64,000 bases of DNA from Terriglobia bacterium (GTDB lineage: Bacteria; Acidobacteriota; Terriglobia; JAIQFV01). The translations under genes and the position numbers were made by a program. Below the pieces are notes generated by a model. The model saw only the letters and a list, made by a program, of their open reading frames with translations. It searched no databases and had not been told where the DNA came from. The stretch is from contig JAIQFY010000020.1 in NCBI GenBank assembly GCA_020072965.1, positions 124,001 to 188,000 on the forward strand, in the 5' to 3' direction. Below, piece after piece: positions 36,958 to 47,481 of the stretch (its first letter is position 1; the number at the start of each line of letters is the position of its first letter).

Positions 36958-37971
36958 GGTTTCCTCCTTTTGGAGACGCGACGCCACGCCGGCGCAGCGT
37001 CAGTGGGATTGGTTAAGTGCCGAGAGTCTGGGGGCAGAGAACTTAAAAGAAAGTCCCGAGGGTGACTGGAATCGAAGCAAGCGTCATGGATGAACATTCT
37101 CCAGATCGTTCTTGACGGATGAGAGATCCCTCTCTGAAACGTTCCTTCCCCTCGGCGACCATCAGGCCCAATGATTGACCCTTTGCTGAGAGCGAAGCTT
37201 AGCGCATCTGCCCTGAGGGGTTCAATCTATTTGACGAAGGTGTCGCCGATGAAATTTCGCGGGTGTGGGCAAAACATGATAGCAGTGAAAAAACAGGGGT
37301 CGCATCTCCACTATCCACTTTTCCCTCGCCTGTGGCTGGACTGTTGCGGATTTAATCGGCGGGGGATTGGTATTCCATGACCTCTTCAGGTGAATCAATT
37401 GAAAATGGCAATCTCCGCTTAAGATGAATGATACAAAGGGACGGGGTGGCGCATACCCCAATCTATCGGGGTGCGCGGCGAAAAATCGATGTGCTTTCTT
37501 GCGTACTTGCGGGGGCACTCTCAGAGAAGGCCGCCCACGGCGGTGGGTCAAGAGCGTGTGCGTGCCACCCCACCCAGATGTCCGGGTCTGGCCCCCGATT
37601 GCTGAGAAACCGATCAGGCGAATAAATACCACCGACGGCAGTCGGTGGTATATTCAGGTCCAACCTACAGCCGGGACGGAACGACCGTTAGAATCCCGCC
37701 AGCGGGAGCTGGCGGATTGTTCAGATGCAGCCCTCCTTTTACAGGAGATGGGCGATGTTCGAAAGATTCATCGAGCGCGGTCGATGGAAATATCGATGGG
37801 CCGTCGGTTTTTTCTTAGGCCGCATCTGAACGATCCCCCGACTGCCGTCGGGGGAATTACTTGGTGCTCTGGGGAGTGGGGTTGTAGGTTGAAATTGAAT
37901 AATCCCCTGACTGCCGTCAGGGGGATTTGAAAGGCTTGAGCGGGTGGACCCCGCGGAATTTTGGCTCTTTT
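36958..37971. other. Long intergenic region with hairpins
   Basis: About 1 kb without a gene. Up to about 37265 it is the duplicated upstream region of PPC paralogue B. From 37440 on it contains the REP-like hairpins listed separately. Open frames crossing the hairpins show repeat-driven low complexity and are not credible genes. Confidence 0.55.
37449..37927. repeat. Cluster of REP-like hairpins
   Basis: Five inverted repeats in under 500 bp: 37449-37478 (GCGCATACCCC/GGGGTGCGC), 37626-37651 (ATACCACCGAC-ggca-GTCGGTGGTAT), 37692-37718 (CCGCCAGC-ggga-GCTGGCGG), 37834-37855 (TCCCCCGAC-tgcc-GTCGGGGGA) and 37904-37923 (CCCCTGAC-tgcc-GTCAGGGG). Three share a GAC-[ggca or tgcc]-GTC core, one in the opposite orientation to the other two, as in bacterial interspersed mosaic elements. 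No RAYT transposase is in the window. Confidence 0.78.
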
Positions 37972-37999
37972 AAAAATCCCTAGCTGGAGAGATAGGGAT
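37972..37999 (-). terminator. Rho-independent terminator of typA
   Basis: On the minus strand the stem ATCCCTA/TAGGGAT encloses a 10-nt loop and is followed by TTTTT. It lies about 40 bp after the typA stop codon. Confidence 0.75.
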
Positions 38000-38038
38000 C
38001 AGGTGGGGAGATGAGACGAAGAGAGATTTGCCGCAGCT

Positions 38039-39880
38039 TTACTGTTCCGTCTTGCGTTTGGGACGCTGATGGAATTGGAGGATTTTTTTGCGGAGGCGGG
38101 TCGAGGCGGGAGTGATTTCGACCAGTTCGTCTTCATTAATGAACTCGAGTGCTTGCTCCAACGACAAATCGCGGAACGGGACCAGACGAATGGCTTCGTC
38201 GGCGACAGACGCGCGCATGTTCGTCAGCTTCTTCTCCTTCGTGACATTCACATCGAGATCCGCATCTCGGGAGTTTTCCCCGACAATCATTCCCTCATAA
38301 ACCGGGGTACCCGGTTTGACAAACAGCTCCCCGCGTTCCTGCAGATTATAAAGGGCGTAGCTGGTGGTTGCACCGCCACGGTCTGCAATCAGCGCGCCTG
38401 TCATGCGGTTTGTAATTTCTCCCTGCCATCCCCCCCACCGAAGAAACAGGGTATTGAGCAGACCGGTCCCCTTGGTTTGGGTCAGAAACTCGGAACGAAA
38501 TCCGATCAGCCCGCGCGATGGCGTTTCAAACTCCAGACGAACCCGTCCCCCGCCATGATTGATCATTTTCATCATCTGGCCTTTTCGGCGTCCCAGGGCC
38601 TCGGTCACGACCCCGATAAAAGTATCCGGACAATCAATCACCACGAGCTCGATCGGCTCCAATTTTTTCCCGTCGATGGACCGCGTGATCACTTCGGGTT
38701 TTGAAACCTGCATCTCATATCCTTCGCGCCGCATCATTTCAATCAGGATGGCGAGTTGAAGTTCCCCTCGACCTGAAACCTTCAGGCTGTCAACCACCTC
38801 GGTATCTTCCACCCGAATCGCCACATTGCCCAGAACCTCCTTTTCGAGGCGGTCCCGCAAATGGCGAGATGTCACGTATGTTCCATCCCGGCCAGCGAAA
38901 GGGGACGTATTGGCCGAAAAGATCATGGAAAGGGTGGGTTCGTCCACCGTGATCGGTGGCAAGGGAACGGGATCTTCGGCATCGGCGATGGTCTCACCGA
39001 TAAAGATGCCCTCAATGCCCGCAAGGGCCACAATCTCCCCGGCGCTTGCCTCCTGAGTCATCTTGTGTTTGAGTCCTTCAAAAGTATAAAGCTGGGTGAT
39101 TTTTGTTTTTTCAATGGATCCATCCAGCTTGCAAATGGAAACGTTGTCTCCCACCGCCACTTTTCCGGAAAAAATACGGCCAATACCAATGCGCCCGACG
39201 TAGTCGTTGTAGTCCAGCGTGGTGATCAGAACCTGGAGCTTGTTGCGAAGCCTTGGCCGCGGTGCCGGGATCGTCTCAAGAATTTGTTCGAACAGGGGAC
39301 GCAGATCCTCGGAGTCGTCCGCCAGATGGCGCTTGGCGATGCCATCGCGGCTGATGGCATAGAGGATCGGGAATTCAATCTGCCCCTCACTCGCATCGAG
39401 ATCAATGAAGAGATCATAAAGTTCATTCACCACTTCCTGGGGCCGGGCGTCGGAGCGATCGATTTTGTTGATGACCCCGATCACGGGCAGCTTTTCCTCC
39501 AGAGCCTTGCTAAGCACAAAGCGAGTCTGGGGCAGAGGCCCCTCCGAGGCATCCACCAGCAGCATGACGCCGTCCACCATCTTCAGCACGCGCTCCACCT
39601 CGCCGCCGAAGTCCGAGTGGCCCGGGGTGTCAACGATGTTGATTTTGATGCCTTTGTAAAAAATGGCCGTGTTTTTTGCCATGATGGTGATGCCGCGTTC
39701 GCGCTCCAGATCGAGACTGTCCATCACGCGTTCCACGAGGCGCTCGTTGTCGCGGAAGGTCCCGCTTTGCCTGAGCATGGCGTCAACCAGCGTGGTTTTG
39801 CCGTGATCGACGTGGGCAATAATGGCGATATTGCGAATATCTTCTCTGGCTTCCAGGTCTTTCAAAAGTAACTTCTCCAT
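38039..39880 (-). CDS. typA: Ribosome-associated GTPase TypA/BipA
   Basis: Translational GTPase of the EF-G/LepA superfamily, involved in ribosome assembly and stress adaptation. Seen: [10 protein letters not shown] (G1), the switch region [29 protein letters not shown] (G3), NKIDR (G4) and the characteristic C-terminal blocks [27 protein letters not shown] and GTGLLNT. Length 613 from ATG 39880 agrees with the family. A GTG seven codons upstream lacks a ribosome site. The C-terminal domain with MKMINHGG separates it from LepA and EF-G. Alone on the minus strand, with its own terminator. Confidence 0.97.
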   Translation of the reverse strand: MEKLLLKDLEAREDIRNIAIIAHVDHGKTTLVDAMLRQSGTFRDNERLVERVMDSLDLERERGITIMAKNTAIFYKGIKINIVDTPGHSDFGGEVERVLKMVDGVMLLVDASEGPLPQTRFVLSKALEEKLPVIGVINKIDRSDARPQEVVNELYDLFIDLDASEGQIEFPILYAISRDGIAKRHLADDSEDLRPLFEQILETIPAPRPRLRNKLQVLITTLDYNDYVGRIGIGRIFSGKVAVGDNVSICKLDGSIEKTKITQLYTFEGLKHKMTQEASAGEIVALAGIEGIFIGETIADAEDPVPLPPITVDEPTLSMIFSANTSPFAGRDGTYVTSRHLRDRLEKEVLGNVAIRVEDTEVVDSLKVSGRGELQLAILIEMMRREGYEMQVSKPEVITRSIDGKKLEPIELVVIDCPDTFIGVVTEALGRRKGQMMKMINHGGGRVRLEFETPSRGLIGFRSEFLTQTKGTGLLNTLFLRWGGWQGEITNRMTGALIADRGGATTSYALYNLQERGELFVKPGTPVYEGMIVGENSRDADLDVNVTKEKKLTNMRASVADEAIRLVPFRDLSLEQALEFINEDELVEITPASTRLRKKILQFHQRPKRKTEQ

Positions 39881-40123
39881 TTCGGGTTTGACTCCACACA
39901 CGGAATCTCACGAGGACCGCAACCCACAACCTTATCCTGTGGATCGCCGAACTGTCAAGGAGCACTGGATCGAAGGTGCAGGTCAGCTTCCAGAGAACCG
40001 ACTCACCATCCCCCTTTTGAAGTGGGTCATTGAGTGTCATTCTCGGCAAGGAGTGATGGGAAGAGCTGTCCTTTGGACCCAGCAACACTCATCTCAGCAA
40101 TCTGAGTGCTATTCTCCGAGCCA

Positions 40124-42571
40124 TCACTCGTGGCGCAATGCGGCCGCCGGGTCGATCCGCGTGGCTTGACGCGACGGCATGTAAGATGCCCCGAGTGCAG
40201 CAATCGACAGAAAAAACGCAACGCCGACAAAGGTCCATGGATCGGTCGCCGTGACGCCGTAAAGCAGCCTTGACATCAGCCGTGCCATCGCCATGGCGAT
40301 GAGAAGTCCCATGCCGATTCCTGCTGCAAGTGATCTCATCCCCTGCCTTAGCATGAGCCCAAGCACACGATTGGGGGTGGCGCCAAGCGCCATACGCACC
40401 CCGATCTCATGCGTACGCTGGCTCAGGGCGTACGAGGCCAGGCCGTAGAGGCCGACGACGGCGAGCACGAGGCCGAGCACACCGATGATGCCTGCGAACT
40501 TGGCGGCCTCGCGCACAAGAAAAAGGCCATACCCCCCGTCGAGGGCCTGTGTCATGCTCTGTACGTCATAGAGCACAAGGGCGGGCTCGTGCGCGTGGAT
40601 GACCCGTTCGATCGATGGCGCGAGCGCCCGGGGTGACAGGGATGTGCGCACCTGCAACACTCGGAGGCCGGTGTAAGCCTGCGCGAGGGGGACGTAAAAG
40701 TAGGGTTGGGGATCCTCGAAGAGAGAGTGATACTTGCCGGTCCTTACTACTCCGACGACGTCAACCCACGGCCCACTTGGTCCGGTAGTGCTGAAGCGTT
40801 TACCGAGGGGATCTCGACCGGGCCACAACTCCTCCGCGAGCCGTTCGTTCACAATCGCCACGCGGCGCGTTCGCTCATCATCTTCCTCCGTAAAGCTTCG
40901 CCCGCGCCCGATGGGGATGCGCATCGTCGAGAAGTAATGAGAACCAACGGCATTCATGCCGGCTAACGGCCGCTCGCCGGCGCCGGATGACTGCCCCTCA
41001 ATGTCGATTGCATGGGTCGTGCTGACGTAACCCATTGGAATCGTAAAGGAGAAACTAAGATCCTCGATGCCGGGAACGGCGTGCAAGCGCTCCTCGATAT
41101 CACGGAAGAAGGCCCGTCCTTGCGCCTCAGTGTACCCAAGCTGAGAGACGTCCATGTGAAGGTTGAGCACGCCGTCGGATTGGAATCCGGGATCCATGCG
41201 CTCTGCCCGCGCTAGGCTGCGAATGAACAGTCCTCCTGCAACCAGGAGTACGAAACACAGGGCGATCTGAGCGGCGACCAGTCCGCCATACATTTGGGTC
41301 CGGCCGCCGCCCGTGGATGCACGGTGCTGGCCATCGCGCAACATTTGACCTAAACCGGCGGACGACGCCCGCAGCGCCGGCACCACACCGACGATCATTC
41401 CGGCGAGTATGACCATTGCCGTAGAGTACAACAAGACCCGCCCGTCAACATGAAAGTCGAATCGGACCGGGAGGTCCCCAGGCAATTTGGTCCTGGCGAG
41501 GAGAATCCCCGACCAAGCGCCAAGCAATACCCCTGCGCTCCCCCCGAGTGCCGCGAGCATCAGGCTCTCCGTCAAGAGCTGCTGAATGAGCCGGCCGCGC
41601 CCGGCGCCCAGGGCGGCGCGAATCGAAATCTCTCGCTGGCGACCGGTGGCGCGTGCGAGGACAAGATTTGTGACATTTACTGCGGCCACTATCAGAACGA
41701 GGCCGACGAGAACCGTCATAACTGCGGCGCCGCGTGCGTTGGTTCGAGCATTGTCCTCCTCGGGGCGCGCCAGCCGCTCGGGCACCACCTTTAAAGCGAC
41801 ACCTTTGTTTGTGTCCGGGAACTGCCGTTCGAGCCGTGCGGCCACGACATCCAACGCCGCTTGCGCCTGCGCCATCGTGATGTGCGGCCGCAGTCGCGCT
41901 ATCGTATGGAGTGAACGCGCATCCCTCCGGTTCAAATCGCCTGTGCCAGCCCAATTCACCGGGAGGAAGAGCTCCGACCTTGAAAACGCGAACGTGCCGT
42001 CGAATTCGGAAGGAGCCACGCCGATGATGGTGACCGGTCGACCATTCACCTTCGCGGTTTCCCCGATGACGTAGGGATCGCTGCCGAATCTTTGACGCCA
42101 CGTCGAGTACCCGAGGATGACCACTGGATCCATGCGGCCGGGATCACCCTCGTCGGGGCCGATCAGGCGTCCAAGGGTTGGTCGAAGATCGAGCAGGGGG
42201 AAATAGTTTCCCGTCACCCACGTGGTCAACACCCGTTCCGGGCGTTCGCCCTTGCGGGAGAGCCCTACAAATCCGACGGTGTAGCCGGCAATGTCCTCGA
42301 AAACGTCTCCAGTCGCGCCGCGGCAGTCCTGGAGATCGGGAAGTGACACGGTGTGCAGGCCTCGGGCCGAAGAGCGCTGGCTGGTGACGACGGTCAGACG
42401 TTCACTGTCTCGAACCGGCAGCGGCCGGAGAATGAAGGCGTTGACAACGCTGAAGACCGCGGTGTTGACGCCAATGCCGAGCGCTAACGTCAGAACTGCA
42501 ATGAGGGTTACACCCGGGGCCTTCATCAACATTCGCACTCCGTAGCGAATGTCGGTCGACAGTGTTCCCAT
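40124..42571 (-). CDS. ADOP-family ABC permease (MacB/FtsX-type, orphan)
   Basis: Acidobacterial duplicated orphan permease: a fused double MacB-like permease without an adjacent ATPase. Seen: N-terminal helix [32 protein letters not shown] and a large periplasmic MacB domain. The first FtsX core is [36 protein letters not shown], with the second unit ending [28 protein letters not shown]. It ends [20 protein letters not shown], the standard family C-terminus. ATG 42571 has GGGGAG upstream and fits the family start; an ATG 21 codons earlier does not. Length 815 is normal. Function is export or mechanotransmission, substrate unknown. This family is one of the best lineage markers in the window. 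Confidence 0.93.
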   Translation of the reverse strand: MGTLSTDIRYGVRMLMKAPGVTLIAVLTLALGIGVNTAVFSVVNAFILRPLPVRDSERLTVVTSQRSSARGLHTVSLPDLQDCRGATGDVFEDIAGYTVGFVGLSRKGERPERVLTTWVTGNYFPLLDLRPTLGRLIGPDEGDPGRMDPVVILGYSTWRQRFGSDPYVIGETAKVNGRPVTIIGVAPSEFDGTFAFSRSELFLPVNWAGTGDLNRRDARSLHTIARLRPHITMAQAQAALDVVAARLERQFPDTNKGVALKVVPERLARPEEDNARTNARGAAVMTVLVGLVLIVAAVNVTNLVLARATGRQREISIRAALGAGRGRLIQQLLTESLMLAALGGSAGVLLGAWSGILLARTKLPGDLPVRFDFHVDGRVLLYSTAMVILAGMIVGVVPALRASSAGLGQMLRDGQHRASTGGGRTQMYGGLVAAQIALCFVLLVAGGLFIRSLARAERMDPGFQSDGVLNLHMDVSQLGYTEAQGRAFFRDIEERLHAVPGIEDLSFSFTIPMGYVSTTHAIDIEGQSSGAGERPLAGMNAVGSHYFSTMRIPIGRGRSFTEEDDERTRRVAIVNERLAEELWPGRDPLGKRFSTTGPSGPWVDVVGVVRTGKYHSLFEDPQPYFYVPLAQAYTGLRVLQVRTSLSPRALAPSIERVIHAHEPALVLYDVQSMTQALDGGYGLFLVREAAKFAGIIGVLGLVLAVVGLYGLASYALSQRTHEIGVRMALGATPNRVLGLMLRQGMRSLAAGIGMGLLIAMAMARLMSRLLYGVTATDPWTFVGVAFFLSIAALGASYMPSRQATRIDPAAALRHE

Positions 42572-43152
42572 GCCTCTCCCCTGGATCCTCGCGCTTAGCA
42601 ATGCCTGGTCGACGCCGAGCTGCCCGGTATCCAACGTTATAGTATCTGAATATGCTCAGCCGGCAGAAGGCATTGTCAGCCATGCCGCCGTGTTGGCCGT
42701 TATGACTGGTCGGGGGATGCGCTGCGCAATGCTCGCATGCTAGTGTTCCGGATCCGCGCCCCACTTTGGCGTTTATGGAAGTGTTAACAAAAGCGGCTCC
42801 TTGGATGACCTTTCGTGCAACAAGAGAAAGCCCACTCGATGTGAGTCCTTGGCGGAGGTTGACCCGTCACTGGAGCGAATCTCGAATCACGTCTCTGGAA
42901 TCAAAATGGATGGCGCGATCGAGGCAACCGCCCCCAGGGAGCTGAATGGAGGAGAGAGGGGAACAACGACATCAAGGCGGACAAGCTCTGAGGTGAGGCT
43001 AAATTGGGATTTCTGCCCTCCAAGCCCTTGACCACTGAGAGCGGCACCCCCGACTTGAGGAAGACAGAACTCACAATCACTCTCCATTCTTCATGGGCGT
43101 TTCAGCTCGGTCCTTTTACCCGCCAGACTTCCTCCTAATCGATTCGTGTCCA
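42572..43152. other. Intergenic region between ADOP permease and patatin genes
   Basis: About 580 bp. ADOP genes are often preceded by a PadR regulator; I looked for one on both strands and saw no PadR-like reading frame. Nothing else can be supported. Confidence 0.5.
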
Positions 43153-46083
43153 TCAAGATCGAGAATTCAATAGATTCACCTTCTCGAGTAGCGACGCGAT
43201 ATCCATCTGGGAAGGGCTCCATTTCAGCACCTCGGATTCTCCCCGAGGGGCTCCAAACAACCGGGTCCCGATCCATTCCCCCAGCTTTCGGTAACTCTCC
43301 CACTGGGCCTCGTCGAAGTATTGGTCACCGGTGGATTCCTGGGGGAAGTCTTCGTGAGCCTCATGATACTCGACTACATCGATGGGTTCCTCGCCTGTCA
43401 GCGTCGGCTTGATCAGCAGCAGGATGGATTCAGCTTTCGGGTTGCCGTCATAGCAGATCTTCGCCAAGGCCGCGTGAGCTTGAGAGAATCCCGCTTCATC
43501 AGGGGTAATGGTTCTCTTCTTTTCATCTTTGGGCAAGAGCTCCTCACTCCATTTCCCCCTGCGAAGTTGTTCAAGAGGTCCGATGAATAGATAGGCTGAA
43601 TCTGTCAAAACATCCTTCAACTCCGCGTCAGTGAGGAACATGATCTCAGCATTGAAGTCTTTTCGGGCTTTTCGCACGAGGTTGGCCACGTCTGAAAAAT
43701 CGTATGCCGGATCACAACCGTTATCGCAAACAATGATCAGTGGAACACGCCGCCGGATAAGTTCATAGCAGGCCGTGTTTTCAAAATGCCCGCCATCGGT
43801 AAGATACCAGTGCGGACGGGCGGGGCCGTGGAAGCGCGCGGTGAATTCATTCAGCATGTACATTTGGACTGGAAAAGCCTTCGCGAGTGCCTTTCCGATT
43901 CTTCTTGTGAATCTGACGTCTCCGACCATCGCGGTCCGGACGTCCGGATCCACGCCGCTTCCCCACCAATAACCCAAGCGAAGGTTCACCATGCCACACA
44001 GCAGGCTTAATCCCAAACTGGTGCGTGACCCCAGGCCGGTGGAAAACGCGGCCCCTGAAATCCCGGTCCACTGTCCAAGGCTCAGGGGCTCGCAAAAAAT
44101 TCCACCGTGAGGCGTTTCCGACTGGAAGATATGAAACCTGTTCCTGTCTCCCTCGGGAACGCCGTCGGCGGGTTTATCCCAGAGGGCGTGATGATTCACC
44201 CCCACGCTAATCCCAAAGGGACTGACGGCCATGCCCAGCCCTTTCCGGTCGCGCTGCTCAACTTGAGACTTTCCCGAGACCGTCTCATTCAAGGTGACGT
44301 TGATTAAGTGAATCGGACCCCCCATCACATGCGGCGTATATTCTTTCATCTTGACCTCGTCGCCCTTGATGACTTCGGTCACGCTGCGCCCACTCCCGCT
44401 CAAGCGAATCGGATTCGACGCGCCCGGATAGGCTCGGGTGAGGCGCGCGCCGTAAAGCGCCGCATGGGAGGACTGATTGAGAAACTGGAAGGTCTGGCCA
44501 AAGGCGTATGTCAGCCCGATACACACGAGGAGCGTAATCGAAAGCCATTGCCAATTGTCGTGGGGGACTATCTCGACCATATTATCATCGGTGACGGCCA
44601 CACTATCCCCCGCCCCCGCTTCTTGAATCACGATGTGCGTTTCCGAACTGGGCCCGACTTTATCCTTCGGAGCACAGTTCTCCCAGATCATATGTCCGGG
44701 GTTTCCATACGGGATTTGCCATCCCCAGGCAAAACCGTGGGCGATGAATGAGAGTGAAGTGAGAACCACGAGCAGGAGGGCGATGGCTGCCAGCGAGGCG
44801 AGAAGCTGGACGGGGAGCTTCGGTCTGCCCTTGCCAAGAAATCCGCCCAGCAGGATGGTAATCCGTTGAGCCATGGCCATAAAACCCGTGATCCCGGCGG
44901 CGGCAGCGAGGGCCTTGAAGGATGAGAGACCCTTGAATAAACCCATATGCCTCAAGTAGGCGTAAACGGTCTGCCCCAATGAGTCCACAATCGCGAAGAC
45001 CAGAAGGCCCACCGAGATCCAGAGCCACATTGACAACAAGGAGGAAAGACGATTCCGAAGGAGCAGAGCCCGGGAGGCCCGGCTCATTTCAGCCTCGCGC
45101 GAAATCCAAAACTTCCAGGTGATGATCCATACAACTAGAGTGAGGGCCGAACAGAGCGTAAGGACAAACAGAAAGGCAGAAAAAGTGGGGGAGGTGGATC
45201 CCATCGATGGACGAATGGCCTGCACAACTCCCAAAACGATAACGAAGGCAAACACGGTGATCCACGGGTGGCGGGTCAATCCTGAAGACGCATCCGATTT
45301 CTCTCCGGTGATCAACCAGTAAGCCCAGGCCAAAGGGATCACCAGGAAGACGACTGTGAAAAGCGGAAGAAGAATGTAAGGGCTCCACCAGACCAATCCT
45401 GACGGCATTCCAGGAATGATATCCCTTACGCAGGGGAGGGAATAGAGATTTAAGTATGAGCCAATCGCACGGAGGCCACTCGCAAAGAGGAAAAGGGTCA
45501 GGAAGAGAACGGAAAGAACGACCTGGACAGCAACCCAGTTCCGAAGATAGACGCTGGTGGCCAGAAGGGTGTCTCCAGAGCCGTTGGGTGAAAGATATCG
45601 GCCGTTGTTGCGGAGCCAGTCGACGGGTCTTGAATTCAGGTTCTTCGGAGCGAGGATATTTTCGACTCGTCCCACAGTGTTTTGGGCTTCGGGCTGACCC
45701 TTCTCAACCGGCCTGTAGGAGTCCTTGAGTTCACTGATTTCGTCCATGGGATTTTTGAGATTGACCCAGGGGCGCACGAAAAGCATTCCGAGAAAAGATC
45801 CAATGTAGCCCCCACCGGACACGGTGGAAAGATAATCAACCTTTCGAAGAAGATGGTTCTTTGCGAGGGCCTGGAGAATGCCCAAGGCAAAGGTTGCACT
45901 CCGAATCCCTCCCCCTGAAAGAGCGAGACCGATTCGGCCTTTCACAGGATCTTCGCCCGCCTGCTTTCGGCGCTCTACGATCGCCTTGCTCTCGAGCTCA
46001 TAGAACTGTTTTGGAAATTGATTCAATTCCAATGGAAAGAGGATTCGATCGGCAACAGAAGCAAGATAATTCTCTTTGCTCAT
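43153..46083 (-). CDS. Patatin-like phospholipase with multi-TM insertion
   Basis: 976-residue patatin-fold hydrolase. Seen: oxyanion loop ALSGGGIRSATF (about 54-65), nucleophile region STVSGGGYIG (Ser89) and the catalytic Asp in LTDGGHFEN (about 785). The dyad is complete although the elbow starts with T/S rather than Gly. Between the two halves, about residues 185-540, lie at least eight hydrophobic helices (for example VAVQVVLSVLFLTLFLFASGL and LLLVVLTSLSFIAHGFAW), so the enzyme is membrane-embedded. GGAGGGTCC precedes the ATG. It probably hydrolyses membrane lipid acyl esters; the role (lipid remodelling, secretion or defence) is open. No defence genes flank it. Confidence 0.88.
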   Translation of the reverse strand: MSKENYLASVADRILFPLELNQFPKQFYELESKAIVERRKQAGEDPVKGRIGLALSGGGIRSATFALGILQALAKNHLLRKVDYLSTVSGGGYIGSFLGMLFVRPWVNLKNPMDEISELKDSYRPVEKGQPEAQNTVGRVENILAPKNLNSRPVDWLRNNGRYLSPNGSGDTLLATSVYLRNWVAVQVVLSVLFLTLFLFASGLRAIGSYLNLYSLPCVRDIIPGMPSGLVWWSPYILLPLFTVVFLVIPLAWAYWLITGEKSDASSGLTRHPWITVFAFVIVLGVVQAIRPSMGSTSPTFSAFLFVLTLCSALTLVVWIITWKFWISREAEMSRASRALLLRNRLSSLLSMWLWISVGLLVFAIVDSLGQTVYAYLRHMGLFKGLSSFKALAAAAGITGFMAMAQRITILLGGFLGKGRPKLPVQLLASLAAIALLLVVLTSLSFIAHGFAWGWQIPYGNPGHMIWENCAPKDKVGPSSETHIVIQEAGAGDSVAVTDDNMVEIVPHDNWQWLSITLLVCIGLTYAFGQTFQFLNQSSHAALYGARLTRAYPGASNPIRLSGSGRSVTEVIKGDEVKMKEYTPHVMGGPIHLINVTLNETVSGKSQVEQRDRKGLGMAVSPFGISVGVNHHALWDKPADGVPEGDRNRFHIFQSETPHGGIFCEPLSLGQWTGISGAAFSTGLGSRTSLGLSLLCGMVNLRLGYWWGSGVDPDVRTAMVGDVRFTRRIGKALAKAFPVQMYMLNEFTARFHGPARPHWYLTDGGHFENTACYELIRRRVPLIIVCDNGCDPAYDFSDVANLVRKARKDFNAEIMFLTDAELKDVLTDSAYLFIGPLEQLRRGKWSEELLPKDEKKRTITPDEAGFSQAHAALAKICYDGNPKAESILLLIKPTLTGEEPIDVVEYHEAHEDFPQESTGDQYFDEAQWESYRKLGEWIGTRLFGAPRGESEVLKWSPSQMDIASLLEKVNLLNSRS

Positions 46084-46454
46084 GGACCCTCCGGAGGGGC
46101 GAAAGTCAAATCACCCGCCCCCAGGAATGAGTATCCCCGGCCAGGCGAAACAGAAATCGTTGGCTCATCTGCAGAATTCGAGAAGCGCGGGATGGATGAG
46201 AGCGTCGTATGAGTACCTGGTGCCCCTCCAGATACCGCACGGAGAATGTTTTAGGGACGGCGGGAGCTTACTGCGAGGTTTCAAGTGATGTCAAGAGGTT
46301 TGCGTTCAGTCGAATTCCGAAAATGCACCCATGGAGGGGGCGGGCTCGTGCGGGGTTCGGTTTGGCAGCCGCCCCGATGGATCGGGGCGGCTGCCAAACC
46401 TTGCACAGCTCAACCTTCATGAGCGACATGCAGGGAGGCCAATCCTCCAGTGGT
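46084..46454. other. Intergenic region with a large palindrome
   Basis: No gene. It contains the 20-bp-arm inverted repeat at 46359-46400, 55 bp beyond the stop of the alpha/beta hydrolase gene. Confidence 0.55.
46359..46400. repeat. Perfect inverted repeat, 20-bp arms, 2-nt loop
   Basis: Arms begin GGTTTGGCAGCCGCCCCGAT and mirror exactly around GG. No T-run follows on either strand. It could act as a transcription attenuator or 3'-end stabiliser for the hydrolase mRNA, or be a lone REP-type element. Confidence 0.88.
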
Positions 46455-47369
46455 TCAATTTTTCAGAAATCCGATCTTGATGAGGAATGATGAAAGGGCC
46501 TCATTGAACTCTTTCGGTTTTTCCATCATCAAGAAATGGCTGACTTCCGGCCAGGTCTGGTAATTGAGGTTGGGGGCAATACTGCGATCGAACTGTTCGT
46601 TGTCAGCGACCCAATTGGAAGCTTGGGACATGATCGCCAGCGTCGGAACAGTAATTTTGTCCTGTTGCCATATTCCCTCATCCAGCATGCCATCCAAAGC
46701 ACTGACGGCGACGTGCTGTGGGGTTTGCAGCATGGCCGTCTTGATCTCTTCCCTTAAGGCAGGATCGGCCACCGGTTGCAACATTCCATCGATCAGGTGT
46801 TCGGCCGCGATAGGGTAGCTCGACCCGCGGAGTGGCTCAAAGAATTTCATCGCCGCAGCTTTGTCAGAAAAGGGGCGGAGCGACCCGTCGACAATCACAA
46901 GGGCGATCGTCTTATCCGGATACTTCCGGTAGAACTGGCGAATGACCGGGGTCCCCATACTGTGTCCCACGAGTACGGCACGGTTCACTTTTAAATCGCG
47001 TAGCACTGCCTCCACCGCGCGAGCAAACAAATCCATGGTGTATGCAATCTGGGGTTTGTCGCTCAAGCCGTGGCCCGGCAGGTCGATCAGGATAACTCGG
47101 GTCTTATCCTTGAAGGCTGGGGTCTGGCCCTTCCAGAAACTCAGATCGCCCATCCACCCATGAACAAAGACGAGGGCATCACTCCCCTGACCATAGCTCT
47201 CGTAGTGGACACGCATCCGGTCGAACTTTGCAAAACGGGGTCCTGTTTTGGCTTCCTTGGCAGGCGCCATGATTGTCCAACCAACCATTACCACGGCGAA
47301 CACGAAAACCCAGAAGTGTGGGCCTCGCGATCCTCGCGGGGTGACTCCAGCCTTGTTGCAGTGAAACAT
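46455..47369 (-). CDS. Secreted or anchored alpha/beta hydrolase
   Basis: 304-residue hydrolase. ATG 47369 is preferred: AAGGAGC precedes it and it opens a signal anchor (FWVFVFAVVMVGWTIMAPAKEA); a longer frame to 47498 lacks support. Seen: LVFVHGWMGD oxyanion region, nucleophile GHSMG in VLVGHSMGTPV, acid in the VIVDGSLRP/VPTLAIMS region, and catalytic His in WPEVSHFLMMEKP. The fold is like epoxide hydrolases and esterases; substrate unknown. It follows the VOC gene by 112 bp on the same strand, so the two may form an operon. Confidence 0.9.
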   Translation of the reverse strand: MFHCNKAGVTPRGSRGPHFWVFVFAVVMVGWTIMAPAKEAKTGPRFAKFDRMRVHYESYGQGSDALVFVHGWMGDLSFWKGQTPAFKDKTRVILIDLPGHGLSDKPQIAYTMDLFARAVEAVLRDLKVNRAVLVGHSMGTPVIRQFYRKYPDKTIALVIVDGSLRPFSDKAAAMKFFEPLRGSSYPIAAEHLIDGMLQPVADPALREEIKTAMLQTPQHVAVSALDGMLDEGIWQQDKITVPTLAIMSQASNWVADNEQFDRSIAPNLNYQTWPEVSHFLMMEKPKEFNEALSSFLIKIGFLKN

Positions 47370-47481
47370 GGATTGCTCCTTTGAAGTGATTGTTGTTACC
47401 GTCCTGTCGGGCGACCCGCCGTTGCAGATCAGCCGGCTTGTTCCCCCAATCATGCCGGCCGAGAAGTCCGGGGCATAATCT

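Larger units (their letters stand above)
35241..37265. repeat. Segmental duplication, copy B (partner 27031-29410)
   Basis: Same order as copy A: radical SAM tail, palindrome, PPC gene, upstream region. It is shorter mainly because the thioesterase gene is missing. Substitutions are scattered and the PPC reading frame is preserved. Confidence 0.85.

Noticed and set aside
42572-43152. PadR regulator expected beside an ADOP permease
   Set aside because: No PadR-like frame could be found on either strand.
46359-46400. Calling the palindrome a rho-independent terminator
   Set aside because: No T-run follows on either strand.
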